Assembly (NCBI RefSeq): GCF_014851585.1 | Contig: NZ_JACVAB010000001.1 | Span: 930,001 to 994,000, forward strand | Length of the DNA stretch: 64,000 bases | Direction of reading: 5' to 3' | Source: Agrobacterium sp. AGB01 | Lineage (GTDB): Bacteria; Pseudomonadota; Alphaproteobacteria; Rhizobiales; Rhizobiaceae | Part shown: piece after piece, positions 1 through 8,730 of the stretch | Numbering within the stretch: position 1 is the stretch's first letter | Layout of the letters: each line of letters opens with the position of its first letter | The notes under the pieces: generated by a model | Databases searched by the model: none | What the model was told of the DNA's origin: nothing | Seen by the model: only the letters and a program-made list of their open reading frames with translations | Translations under genes and position numbers: made by a program

Positions 1-73
1 GGCCTGTTGCATGGGTGCCACGAAATAGGCGTGCAGCCTTGCCGGCTCTCTGGGAGAGGGTGTGAAAGTTCAT
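1..73 (-). CDS. Possible 5' end of a gene running off the left edge
   Basis: On the minus strand an ATG at 73-71 is preceded by AGGTGA at a fitting distance, and the frame stays open to the window edge (24 codons, beginning MNFHTLSQRAGKAARLF). Only the N-terminus is visible and I do not recognise it. It is basic and shows no signal peptide. The call rests on the ribosome site and the open frame alone, so it may be spurious. Confidence 0.3.
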   Translation of the reverse strand, partial: MNFHTLSQRAGKAARLFRGTHATG

Positions 74-309
74 GATTACTCACCTTTCTATCGATCCGCC
101 GATTGCGGCAGATCGTGGTGAGCCGACAGGAGTCAGATCAGAGCACGAACGCCGTTCTCGGCAAAGGCAATCGACTAATACTGTCGCTAGACATCTAATG
201 ATGCTCCGGTTGAAATCCGCGCGATGAAAAACCATGCGCGTAAGGCATGTGTTGCGCCTGAAACGGCCAATAGTCAAGAAGAGAATAACTACGTTTTTGC
301 AAGGCTGCT

Positions 310-348
310 TTGCTTTGGCACGCGTGTCGAAAAACGATGCCAAAGCAA
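310..348 (-). terminator. Hairpin downstream of MFS gene
   Basis: Perfect 11-bp inverted repeat (TTGCTTTGGCA / TGCCAAAGCAA) with a 17-nt loop, lying 18 nt past the stop of the minus-strand transporter. There is no clear T-run, so it could be a 3'-end stabilising hairpin and not an intrinsic terminator. The remaining stretch 74-309 shows nothing I can assign. Confidence 0.4.
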
Positions 349-365
349 TGCGCTAAGGGGGCAGT

Positions 366-1598
366 TCAGGCCGTTTTTGCGCGTTTGTCGATGGAGACGG
401 AAATCGCAAAAACCACAAGGCCAGCGGCTGAGAGTGCAGCGCCGACATAACCGGTTGCAGCGTAGCCGTAGCCCCATGCAATCACCAGACCACCGAGCCA
501 CGCGCCAAGCGCATTGGCGATGTTGAAGGCGGAGTGATTGGAGGCGGCGGCCAGCGTCTGTGCATCCGCTGCAACGTCCATCAGGCGGGTCTGAGCAGCC
601 GGGCCAGCTGCAAAGCTACAGCCAACAAGGAACACGCAAAGGCAAAGCATGAACCAGTTATCAGCTGTTAGCGAGAACAGTGTCATGACCAGAATGTTGA
701 ACACCAGCATGCCACCAATCGTGCCGGTCAGCGAAATATCGGCAAGGCGTGAACCGATGATGTTACCGACATTCATGCCGATGCCGAACAGCGCCAGAAC
801 GATGGAAACCGAAGCAAGCGGCATCATCGCAACATCGGTCGTTGTTTTGGAAATGTAGCTGAAAATCGAGAACATGCCACCGAACCCGACCGAAACGATC
901 AGCAGGGTCAGCCAGACCTGAACGCGTTTGAATGCACCAAGCTCACGTGCAATGCTGGCACCTTCGGCAACAGTGTCACGGGGCTGGAACAACCACACCA
1001 GGCCAACCGTCAAAAGCCCGATACCACCCACCAGCATGAAGGCCGCGCGCCAGCTCATCAACTGGCCGATAAATGTCGCCAGAGGTGTTCCAAGCAGTGT
1101 TGCAATGGTCAATCCCAGCATTACACGCCCGACAGCTCGGGTTCGTTTGTGGACGGGTGCCATGGAGGCGGCCACCAGTGCGGCAACACCGAAATAGGCG
1201 CCATGCGGCAAGCCGGTTATGAATCGCAGTGCGGTGAAGGAAGCAAAGTCCGGGGCCACGGCACTCAGGATGTTGCCGATGGTGAACAGCCCCATCAGAC
1301 AAAGCAACAACGTACGACGGCTAAGGCGCGCCGACAGAACCGCAATGATCGGTGCACCGACCACAACACCCAGTGCGTAAGCGGTAATCACATATCCGGC
1401 CTGCGGAATACTGACCCCATAGGTGCTGGCCACTTCCGGCAGCAGACCCATAATGGCGAATTCACCGGTACCGATACCAAAGCCACCGGCAGCCAACGCA
1501 ATTTCGATAAGCGCGATTGCAAGGGGCGATAACTTGGCCGCGTCAGTCGCGGAACCGGATGATTGCGCACGTGTATCGTGCATGACGGACTCGGTCAT
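366..1598 (-). CDS. MFS transporter, DHA1 (AraJ/drug efflux) type
   Basis: A 410-residue inner-membrane protein with about twelve hydrophobic segments, normal for a major facilitator. The N-terminal tail (residues 1-30) is polar; the first helix follows with GFGIGTGEFAIMGLLPE, typical of the AraJ/YdhP/PbuE-like DHA1 exporters. The loop between helices 2 and 3 carries SARLSRRTLLL, matching the family's motif A region. The substrate cannot be told; relatives export sugars, purines or drugs using the proton gradient. It is transcribed alone, away from the lipid kinase at 1825. Alternative start at 1583 (M6); I kept 1598 because no clear ribosome site favours either. Confidence 0.88.
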   Translation of the reverse strand: MTESVMHDTRAQSSGSATDAAKLSPLAIALIEIALAAGGFGIGTGEFAIMGLLPEVASTYGVSIPQAGYVITAYALGVVVGAPIIAVLSARLSRRTLLLCLMGLFTIGNILSAVAPDFASFTALRFITGLPHGAYFGVAALVAASMAPVHKRTRAVGRVMLGLTIATLLGTPLATFIGQLMSWRAAFMLVGGIGLLTVGLVWLFQPRDTVAEGASIARELGAFKRVQVWLTLLIVSVGFGGMFSIFSYISKTTTDVAMMPLASVSIVLALFGIGMNVGNIIGSRLADISLTGTIGGMLVFNILVMTLFSLTADNWFMLCLCVFLVGCSFAAGPAAQTRLMDVAADAQTLAAASNHSAFNIANALGAWLGGLVIAWGYGYAATGYVGAALSAAGLVVFAISVSIDKRAKTA

Positions 1599-1824
1599 GA
1601 GGAAACCTGATATGTGAACTGTATTCGGTGCGGGAGCTGCAACGGATGTGCAGGGACTGACAACTGGTCACCAAAATGACCTGATCTGACGTTTATCATT
1701 TGATTGTGCGGTGCGGTAGAGGCTTCGCATCAAAAATGACGTCGGGTGATTTTATCTGGAACAGAATTTCAAATCATGAGTTTTATCGCCGCGGCAACGG
1801 GCGGCCCATCTGTGGGGAACAGAG

Positions 1825-2742
1825 ATGAAATTGATTGCTATATTCAACCGCGACGGCGGTACGTTCAAAACAACTGACATGACTGAATATTGCTCTCTGG
1901 TACAGACAACGTTCCGCGGGGCAGGGCATGATATTGAATGCCGCCTTGTCGAAGGCGCCAATATTGTCGAGGAAATGGAAAAGGCAGCGGCAACGCCAGG
2001 GCTCGATGGCCTGATTGCCGGTGGCGGCGATGGCACCATCTCGGCTGCTGCCGGTATTGCATGGAAAAATGGCCTTTCACTCGGTGTCGTTCCCGCCGGT
2101 ACCATGAACCTGTTTGCCCGCTCGCTAAAGCTGCCGCTTGATATAAGGGCGGTCGTTGACGTGCTGGCGGAAGGTAATGTGCGTGACGTGGACATCGCCA
2201 GCGTTAACGGACGCCCTTTTGTACACCAGTTTTCTGCTGGTCTGCATGCCCGCATGGTGCGTTATCGCAACAACATGGCCTTTGCCTCAAGGCTCGGCAA
2301 GATACAGGCGAGTGCCCGTGCGGCGCTGGGCGTCGTGCTCAATCCACCGGTCTTCGATGTCGAATATATGGTCGATGGCGTGACGCGCCACCGGGAGGTC
2401 TGCGCCATTTCTGTCTCTAACAATGAATTTGGCCAACATCCCTTTCTGGTGCCAGATGATGTTGCCGGTGGCCATCTGGGTTTTTATCTGGCCGACGTCA
2501 TGACGCCACCGGGCGTCGTGCGACTGGCCTTTGATATCTTGCGAGGCAAGCTGAAGGAAAATGCTGCGGTCACCTCAATGACCACGCCGGAACTGGAGCT
2601 GCATTTTCCCAAAAGCCGCCGCGATGTGCGCTGCGTTATCGATGGCGAGTTGCTGCCGATGGAACGGGATGTGCTGATCAAGCTGCATCCCGGGGAATTG
2701 AAGGTGTTCACGTCCCCGGTTATCCAGCAAGCTGCTGCCTGA
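1825..2742 (+). CDS. Diacylglycerol/lipid kinase family protein
   Basis: A 305-residue protein of the DagK/YegS/BmrU lipid kinase family. The nucleotide-binding motif GGGDGT lies at residues 66-71, followed by VPAGTMNLFARSL, the family's second conserved block (GTxNxFAR). The C-terminal half is the beta-sandwich with DGELLPME near the end, also conserved. Known members transfer phosphate from ATP to diacylglycerol, phosphatidylglycerol or other lipids at the cytoplasmic membrane face; the true substrate here is unknown. The gene ends 3 nt before the stop of the convergent ligase gene, so there is no room for a separate terminator. Confidence 0.9.
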   Translation: MKLIAIFNRDGGTFKTTDMTEYCSLVQTTFRGAGHDIECRLVEGANIVEEMEKAAATPGLDGLIAGGGDGTISAAAGIAWKNGLSLGVVPAGTMNLFARSLKLPLDIRAVVDVLAEGNVRDVDIASVNGRPFVHQFSAGLHARMVRYRNNMAFASRLGKIQASARAALGVVLNPPVFDVEYMVDGVTRHREVCAISVSNNEFGQHPFLVPDDVAGGHLGFYLADVMTPPGVVRLAFDILRGKLKENAAVTSMTTPELELHFPKSRRDVRCVIDGELLPMERDVLIKLHPGELKVFTSPVIQQAAA

Positions 2743-2745
2743 CGT

Positions 2746-4104
2746 TCATACTCTCGGCAGGTAAGTCCGGTAATCGAAGTCCGATACCGTCTGCAGATAG
2801 GTGATGGCTTCCTTGCGTTTGGTATCGGCAAACAGCTTTTGATAGGCCGCGCCAAACGCATCGGCGATAAACGCCGATGCCGCAAAATCCTCGACGGCTG
2901 TCAGAAAATCGTGGGTCAGCTTGCTCTGGGATTGTACTACACCGCCGGGTTCGGTTGCCGGACCGGGATCAAGATCATTTTCGATGCCGCGTAACATTCC
3001 CCCTAGAATGGCCGTCAGTAGCAGATGCGGATTGGCGTCTGCACCGGCAACCCGGTGTTCAATGCGCGCTGCCGGACCGTGCGTATCGGGGATACGAACA
3101 GAGGTACCACGATGGGCAAATCCCCAATCGATGTCGACAGGTGCAAATGAGCCGGGCTGGAAACGCCGGTAGGAATTGGCAAAAGGTGCAAAGATCAATT
3201 GCGCATCGCGCATGGTCTCCAGCATTCCTGCACACACAGACTTCAGTCGGGTTGGTTCACCGCCTTTCGCGTCGAGTATATTGTTGCCTTCTCCATCGAG
3301 AATGCTGATGTGGACATGCAGCCCCGATCCAGCCTGATCCGAATAGGGCTTGGCCATACATGTCGACTTCAGGCCATGGTGTTTGGCAGCCTGTTCGGCA
3401 ATCCGCTTCAGATAAATGCAGTCGTCGGCGGCCGCCAATGCATCTGGCCTGTGCAGCAGGTTTACTTCAAACTGGCCGGGGCCGAATTCTGCTGTTGTTG
3501 CATCAGCGGGCAGCCCTTGTATCTTGGCCCAGGCATTCAGCGTTTGCAGATAATCGTCCATGATGTCTGTGGCGCCCATATCGTAGAGCTGCGCACCGGT
3601 CGCTTCGCCCTTGTAGGCAAGCCGGGCAGGCGGGCGTGGTTTGCCGGTTGCGCGCCAGTCATCCTCCACAAGATAAAACTCAAGCTCGGTCGCAACAACC
3701 GGTGTGAGGCCAAGCTGCGCATAACGTTCCAGCATGCGTGACAGTATGGCGCGCGGGTCCATGAAGCTTGGTCCACCATCCATGTCGTGCATGGTGGCCA
3801 ACACCTGCGCTGAACCCTCTGGTGCCCAAGGCATCGGCGCCAGGCTGCGCTTGTCTGGCACACACACGCCATCAGGATCACCCAGCGTTAGCGACAGGCC
3901 AGTAAATTCGTCATTGTCATCACCCCAGATATCCAGCGACTGCGTGGAGGCGGGAAGCCGGACGGAGCTTTCCCATATTTTTTTCTCGGCTTTGAGCGGA
4001 ATGCGTTTGCCTCTGAGATCACCATTCATGCCAACAAGCAGCAGCTCTATGCGTGGCTGCATTTCAACAAAATGGCTAGGGAGTACGGTTTCTCTGCGGG
4101 TCAT
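2746..4104 (-). CDS. Glutamine synthetase family ligase, gamma-glutamylpolyamine synthetase-like
   Basis: A 452-residue protein of the glutamine synthetase superfamily, class of PuuA/GlnT/IpuC ligases that join glutamate to amines. Metal/substrate motifs visible: ATELEFYLVEDD (138-149), GPGQFEVN (208-215) and the ATP-site block GSGLHVHISILD (259-270). The frame stays open upstream to 4299, but those extra residues do not look like family sequence; I chose the ATG at 4104. Divergent from a SpuC-like aminotransferase, which suggests work on putrescine or related amines. PuuA would ligate putrescine with glutamate, whereas the aminotransferase route deaminates it directly, so the pair need not form one linear path. 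It is not the housekeeping GlnA. Confidence 0.85.
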   Translation of the reverse strand: MTRRETVLPSHFVEMQPRIELLLVGMNGDLRGKRIPLKAEKKIWESSVRLPASTQSLDIWGDDNDEFTGLSLTLGDPDGVCVPDKRSLAPMPWAPEGSAQVLATMHDMDGGPSFMDPRAILSRMLERYAQLGLTPVVATELEFYLVEDDWRATGKPRPPARLAYKGEATGAQLYDMGATDIMDDYLQTLNAWAKIQGLPADATTAEFGPGQFEVNLLHRPDALAAADDCIYLKRIAEQAAKHHGLKSTCMAKPYSDQAGSGLHVHISILDGEGNNILDAKGGEPTRLKSVCAGMLETMRDAQLIFAPFANSYRRFQPGSFAPVDIDWGFAHRGTSVRIPDTHGPAARIEHRVAGADANPHLLLTAILGGMLRGIENDLDPGPATEPGGVVQSQSKLTHDFLTAVEDFAASAFIADAFGAAYQKLFADTKRKEAITYLQTVSDFDYRTYLPRV

Positions 4105-4236
4105 TTTGGTATTTCGGCTTTCTCGTCTGATCGTAGAACGTGCAACGATAAGCTTAAACACACCGCCTTGCCAAACGCATTTCATAACGCCATGCTCGCT
4201 CCAGCAACATGACTGAGAAAATCGGTGGTAACTGGC

Positions 4237-5607
4237 ATGAATGAAATGAGCAAAACCCTTTCCAACCTCGCAGCTATCGATGCTGCTCACCATCTTCATC
4301 CTTTTTCAGACATGGGTAAGCTCAACGAGGCCGGAACTCGGATTATCGAGCGTGCCGAAGGCGTTTATATCTTTGACAGCAACGGCAAAAAATATCTCGA
4401 TGCATTTGCCGGCCTGTGGTGCGTAAACATCGGTTACGGCCGCAAGGAAATGGCGGAAGCGGTTTCTCGCCAGATGAACGAGTTACCCTACTACAACAGC
4501 TTTTTCGGTACCACGACCCCGCCAACCACCTTGCTGGCACAGAAGATCGCGTCCCACACCGGCGGTCACATGAACCATGTGTTCTTTACCAATTCCGGCT
4601 CGGAAGCCACCGATACCTGGTTCCGCATGGCACGTGTTTACTGGAAGGCACTGGGCCATCCACAAAAGACCAAGATCATCGCGCGCCGCAATGGTTATCA
4701 CGGTTCCACCGTAGCCGGTGCCTCGCTTGGCGGCATGAAGTGGATGCACGAGCAGGGCAACCTTCCGATTGAGGGCATCGCCCATATCGGCCAGCCCTAC
4801 TGGTATGCCGAAGGCGGTGATCTGTCTCCCGCCGAGTTTGGCTTGAAAATGGCCAGAGAACTTGACGCGAAGATCGATGAGCTGGGCGAAGACAATGTCG
4901 CAGCTTTCGTTGCTGAACCCATTCAGGGCGCGGGTGGTGTTATCGTGCCGCCTGATACCTACTGGCCGGAAATTGCCCGCATCTGCAAGGCACGCAACAT
5001 TCTGCTGGTTTCCGACGAGGTTATCTGCGGTTTCGGCAGGCTCGGTTCATGGTTCGGTTTCCAGCATTTCGGTTATCAACCGGACCTCGCGCCGGTCGCC
5101 AAGGGACTGTCTTCTGGTTACCTGCCAATTGGCGGTGTGTTGGTGTCGGACCGTGTGGCGGAAGTAATGATCAAAGATGTCGGTGACTTCAATCACGGCT
5201 TTACCTATTCCGGTCATCCGACATGCGCGGCTGCTGCGTTGGAAAATATCCGCATTCTGGAAGATGAGGGTCTGGTTGACCGCGTCAGAGACGACATTGG
5301 ACCTTATTTTACCAAGGCATGGCAGAGCCTGGCCGATCATGAAATCGTCGGTGAGGCGGTCAATGTCGGTTTGATGGGCGGTTTACAGCTTGCTGTCGAT
5401 AAAACCACGCGCCAGCGTTTTGCCAAACCGGACGATGTCGGCATTGTCGTGCGCAATCACTGCCTTGAAAACGGGTTGGTCATGCGTGCCACCGGCGACC
5501 GCATGCTGGCCTCACCAGCATTGACGATCAGCCATTCGGAAGTCGATCGCATTATCGAAACACTGCGCAAGGGGCTGGACCACCTTCGCGATACCGTCAA
5601 GGAATAG
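4237..5607 (+). CDS. Class III PLP aminotransferase, putrescine/omega-amino acid--pyruvate type
   Basis: About 456 residues, a class III (omega) aminotransferase. Motifs: substrate loop GLWCVNIGYG (about 63), GSEATDTW and NGYHGSTVAG (PLP phosphate contacts), SDEVICGFGR with the ring-nitrogen Asp near residue 260, and VAKGLSSGY with the Schiff-base Lys near 289. The sequence strongly resembles putrescine-pyruvate aminotransferase SpuC and related beta-alanine/omega-amino acid:pyruvate enzymes. Start is uncertain: GTG at 4225, ATG at 4237 and ATG at 4246 are in frame; GGTGG at 4224-4228 fits 4237 best. Divergent from the glutamine-synthetase-like ligase, with a 132-nt shared promoter region. 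Confidence 0.88.
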   Translation: MNEMSKTLSNLAAIDAAHHLHPFSDMGKLNEAGTRIIERAEGVYIFDSNGKKYLDAFAGLWCVNIGYGRKEMAEAVSRQMNELPYYNSFFGTTTPPTTLLAQKIASHTGGHMNHVFFTNSGSEATDTWFRMARVYWKALGHPQKTKIIARRNGYHGSTVAGASLGGMKWMHEQGNLPIEGIAHIGQPYWYAEGGDLSPAEFGLKMARELDAKIDELGEDNVAAFVAEPIQGAGGVIVPPDTYWPEIARICKARNILLVSDEVICGFGRLGSWFGFQHFGYQPDLAPVAKGLSSGYLPIGGVLVSDRVAEVMIKDVGDFNHGFTYSGHPTCAAAALENIRILEDEGLVDRVRDDIGPYFTKAWQSLADHEIVGEAVNVGLMGGLQLAVDKTTRQRFAKPDDVGIVVRNHCLENGLVMRATGDRMLASPALTISHSEVDRIIETLRKGLDHLRDTVKE

Positions 5608-5630
5608 GACATTCCGTCTGGCACTTAAGA

Positions 5631-5659
5631 AAAACCCCGCTTCATTGAAGCGGGGTTTT
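5631..5659. terminator. Bidirectional intrinsic terminator
   Basis: Thirteen-base-pair perfect stem AAAACCCCGCTTC / GAAGCGGGGTTTT with an ATT loop, giving T-runs on both strands. It sits between the convergent aminotransferase and AMP nucleosidase genes and should serve both. Confidence 0.92.
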
Positions 5660-5671
5660 GTATTTCTGGAA

Positions 5672-7177
5672 TTATTGGAAGGCCGTCTCATAGAAACTGC
5701 GCAGCTTGCGGGAGTGCAGTTTTTCCGGCGGCATGGCGGCCAGCTTCTGCACCGCACGAATGCCGATTTGAAGATGCTGGGCAACCTGCGTTTTATAAAA
5801 TGCCGTTGCCATGCCCGGCAGTTTCAACTCGCCATGCAGTGGTTTGTCTGAAACGCACAGCAACGTGCCGTAGGGCACACGGAAACGGAAACCGTTGGCG
5901 GCGATGGTCGCAGATTCCATATCCAGTGCGATGGCGCGTGATTGCGAAAGCCGTTTAACCGGGCCAGCCTGATCGCGCAGTTCCCAGTTACGGTTGTCAA
6001 TCGTGGCGACGGTGCCGGTCCGCATGATACGCTTCAGCTCAAAACCTTCGTAACCCGTGACTTCGGCCACGGCTGCCTCGAGTGCAACCTGCACTTCCGC
6101 CAGTGCCGGAATAGGCACCCACACTGGGATATCATCATCCAAAACATGGTCTTCGCGCACATAGGCATGGGCCAGCACATAGTCGCCCAGGCGCTGGCTG
6201 TTGCGCAGGCCGGCGCAGTGGCCAACCATCAACCATGCATGCGGACGAAGCACGGCAATATGGTCGGTAATCGTCTTGGCGTTGGATGGTCCAACCCCAA
6301 TATTGACCAGCGTGATACCGGCATGCCCCTTCTTTTTCAGATGGTAGGCAGGCATCTGTGGCAACCGCGACAAGGTCATGTCGGTTTCCGGGCGATCTGA
6401 ACCGGCATGGGTGATGATGTTGCCGGGTTCGACGAACTCCGTATAACCTTCACCGCCCTTTGCCATCAGGTCGCGCGCCCAGTTGGCGAACTCATCAATA
6501 TAGAACTGGTAGTTGGTGAACAGAACGAAGTTCTGGAAATGGTTGGCACTGGTCGCCGTATAGTGGCTCAGACGCGCCAGCGAATAATCGACGCGCTGTG
6601 CGGTAAAGGGCGCCAGCGGCGCAGGCTCGCCCGATACCTGATCATATTCACCATTGGCGATCAGGTCGTCTGTATTGTTGAGATCCGGCGTATCGAAAAG
6701 ATCGCGCAGCGGTACATCGGAAAGAGACGATGTGGCGGAGGCCTCGACATGGGCGCCTTCCCCAAAGGCGAAATGCAGCGGAATGGGCGTTGCCGATTCC
6801 GATACGGTAATCGGAACATTGTGGTTGCGCATCAACAGCTCGAGCTGCTCTTTCAGATAATGCCTGAACAGATGCGGACGGGTGATTGTTGTGGTGTAAA
6901 TGCCGGGCGACGTGACATGGCCGTAGGACAGTCGGGAATCCGCGTGGCCAAAGCTCGTCGTTTCCATGCTGACCTGCGGATAGCAGGCACGGTAACGGCC
7001 GGTTATCGGCGCACCCGCGGCAAGTGCGGTAAACGCATCAATCAAAAATTTGGTGTTGCGTTCGTAAAGCGCGGTCAGGGCCTCGACCGCCTCTTTGTGA
7101 TCTGTAAAGACCTGCGGCGCATAGGGCTCAGGGCTTATGAAAGTAAGGGCTGATATAGAAGGGATTCGTGTGCTCAT
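5672..7177 (-). CDS. amn: AMP nucleosidase
   Basis: A 501-residue cytoplasmic enzyme that hydrolyses AMP to adenine and ribose 5-phosphate, adjusting adenylate levels. The N-terminal half is the Amn-specific domain (SYGHVTSPGIYTTTITRP, about residues 83-100). The C-terminal half is a purine nucleoside phosphorylase fold with VNIGVGPSNAKTITDH, LMVGHCAGLRNSQRLGDY and ALDMESATIAANGFRFRVPY, the last being the conserved PNP Met-Glu block. Length agrees with family members (about 480-500). Transcribed alone, with the terminator at 5631-5659 just beyond its stop. No strong ribosome site is visible before ATG 7177. Confidence 0.95.
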   Translation of the reverse strand: MSTRIPSISALTFISPEPYAPQVFTDHKEAVEALTALYERNTKFLIDAFTALAAGAPITGRYRACYPQVSMETTSFGHADSRLSYGHVTSPGIYTTTITRPHLFRHYLKEQLELLMRNHNVPITVSESATPIPLHFAFGEGAHVEASATSSLSDVPLRDLFDTPDLNNTDDLIANGEYDQVSGEPAPLAPFTAQRVDYSLARLSHYTATSANHFQNFVLFTNYQFYIDEFANWARDLMAKGGEGYTEFVEPGNIITHAGSDRPETDMTLSRLPQMPAYHLKKKGHAGITLVNIGVGPSNAKTITDHIAVLRPHAWLMVGHCAGLRNSQRLGDYVLAHAYVREDHVLDDDIPVWVPIPALAEVQVALEAAVAEVTGYEGFELKRIMRTGTVATIDNRNWELRDQAGPVKRLSQSRAIALDMESATIAANGFRFRVPYGTLLCVSDKPLHGELKLPGMATAFYKTQVAQHLQIGIRAVQKLAAMPPEKLHSRKLRSFYETAFQ

Positions 7178-7298
7178 GAGGCATTATAGATACGCTATTG
7201 AGACACGCAAGCGACAGCACACAGCAATGAAGTGCAACGAGACTGTTATTTTTTATCTGTGAGTGCGGCGATTCCCATGGCCTGCAAACCCTGATGTT

Positions 7299-7475
7299 TT
7301 AGCCCAGCGCGCCGCGCTGCAAGCTTATCAACAGAACAAAGCCAGCGCCTTTGTTCATCGCGCTACGTTCATTTTCTTTCATGGCGGCAAGCCCCGCAAT
7401 AGGGCCAAGAAACATGGTGGCGATGAGAGCCAGACGAACACTGCTGTAAACCGTGCCGGAGAAGGTCTTGGTCAT
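7299..7475 (-). CDS. Small putative membrane/secreted protein (58 aa)
   Basis: Start ATG at 7475 follows AAGGA with a 9-nt gap; the frame ends with TAA at 7299. The protein has one hydrophobic segment (LALIATMFLGPIAGLAA, about residues 15-31) after a short polar start, then a charged KENERSAMNK stretch and a second weakly hydrophobic tail. This is consistent with a signal peptide or single-pass membrane protein. It lies 15 nt downstream of another short gene (7491-7661) on the same strand and is probably co-transcribed. I recognise no family. Evidence is the ribosome site, tandem arrangement and membrane-like composition. Confidence 0.55.
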   Translation of the reverse strand: MTKTFSGTVYSSVRLALIATMFLGPIAGLAAMKENERSAMNKGAGFVLLISLQRGALG

Positions 7476-7490
7476 GGTATTTCGTCCTTC

Positions 7491-7661
7491 TTACAGAATG
7501 GTCGTGCAGTTGGTCTGGATGGATTCGTTGCAAGGCGTAATGGTGCCAATTTGCATACGCTGGAAATTACGGTGCGGATTGATGGCAAGTGCCGCAAAAG
7601 ACATCGCAAAAATGGCCATCAGCAAAGTAATGATCGTTAAACGCCGTATCAGAATTGCCAT
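7491..7661 (-). CDS. Small putative secreted protein with C-terminal cysteine pair (56 aa)
   Basis: ATG at 7661 is preceded by GGGGAG six nucleotides upstream, a strong ribosome site. The 56-residue product starts with basic residues (MAILIRRL), has a hydrophobic core (TIITLLMAIFAMSFAALA) ending in a plausible signal-peptidase site after ALA, then a short mature part with two cysteines (PCNESIQTNC), possibly one disulfide. This looks like a tiny exported protein, about 30 residues after cleavage. First gene of a two-gene unit with 7299-7475. No known family recognised. Confidence 0.6.
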   Translation of the reverse strand: MAILIRRLTIITLLMAIFAMSFAALAINPHRNFQRMQIGTITPCNESIQTNCTTIL

Positions 7662-7889
7662 TGTCCGCTCCCCTTTGCGAATGTGATGCTATGGTTTTGC
7701 CACATTCGGTCTGAACCATTGCTGAGAGCCAAATTCATCTCGCGTTCAGAAGCATTAACAGGGCTGGTAAGTGCAGATCTGCGCTTAACCATAGGAGTGC
7801 GCGGGCAATTTTCGGGGACTTTAAGTAAGTGAGCCAGAATGGCAGGCGGTGCCATCCTGGCTCCTTCCCGTTATTGAACAGAAAACGTT

Positions 7890-8222
7890 CTAAAGCCTTG
7901 TCCAGGTCTGCGACTTGCACAGAACCTTTAGAACGCATCCTTTCATTTTCAGGGAATTGCCGGAAACACTGCCTGAACCACTATAGGTCTTGTCATTGGC
8001 AGGATCGGTGATTTCGCCGGAATACTCATTACCGCTGCCGCTCATGCGGCCAATCTGCTTGCCCGCATGTTTTCCGGTTTTCAGCGTTACGCAGAAAGCA
8101 GAGCCGCAAGAAGCGATCGTTGCCGTTTCACCGCTTTGGGTTTTCCAGTTCCCTTCGATATTTTCAGCCGCAAATGCCTGACCTGAAATCAGCAGTGCAG
8201 CAAGAAGTGCAATCCGTTTCAT
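7890..8222 (-). CDS. DUF2147 secreted protein
   Basis: A 110-residue exported protein. Start ATG 8222 is set by the strong ribosome site GGAGGAGG six nucleotides upstream and by the signal peptide that follows at once (MKRIALLAALLISGQAFA). The mature part begins ENIEGNWKTQSGETATI and contains CGSAFCVTLKTGKHAGKQIG, SGEITDPANDKTYSG and a final MKGCVLKVLCKSQTWTRL, the pattern of DUF2147 (cysteine-containing lipocalin-like envelope proteins). Function unknown; members are common in rhizobial periplasms. The frame stays open upstream to 8288, but that segment is not needed. Monocistronic. Confidence 0.85.
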   Translation of the reverse strand: MKRIALLAALLISGQAFAAENIEGNWKTQSGETATIASCGSAFCVTLKTGKHAGKQIGRMSGSGNEYSGEITDPANDKTYSGSGSVSGNSLKMKGCVLKVLCKSQTWTRL

Positions 8223-8730
8223 AAATCCTCCTCCGGTGTTTGACGGCCAAGCGCGCGCACGAGCCATCAACATCGTGTTCCTCCACACGAGTGGGCAATT
8301 TATAGTTTACGTTCACGTAAAAGGAAAGAAGGTTTGCTGCCGCTGACAGTGGTTTTCCACCCAGATAAACGTGGTGGTTTATGCAAATGGAAAAATGGAT
8401 GCTGTTTTTAAAGTTAGCAAAGGGTTGAAATCGGCGGGTAAAATTTTCGTAAAATTTTCGCGAAATCCCTTAATTCTCAGGCAAAGCCATATTTAACAAA
8501 AACTCAAATTTACCAACTGTTTGGACTTTGTTTGTCTCAAATTAATCATGCATTTTAAGCGTCCGTTGAAGCGGCTTTGGCATAGTAAGCCCATCAAACG
8601 AGCAGGGAATAACCCGCCAAACCGGAAGGATACGCAAAGCCGCAGAAGACGGCGCGATCCTTTCGGAAGCCCGGATAAGGGGCAGCACAACGACTGAACC
8701 AAAACAGGCTTTAACAGGGATAGAAAAACA
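8223..8730. other. Gene-free stretch with tandem 11-bp repeat
   Basis: Five hundred bases without a supported gene between the divergent DUF2147 and Sel1 genes, AT-rich in the middle. The only distinct structure is two perfect head-to-tail copies of GTAAAATTTTC at 8438-8459. It must hold promoters for both flanking genes, but I cannot place them with confidence. Confidence 0.6.

Noticed and set aside
7649..7855. 68-codon minus-strand open frame before the small gene pair
   Set aside because: No ribosome site and no protein-like pattern; it overlaps the better supported start at 7661.
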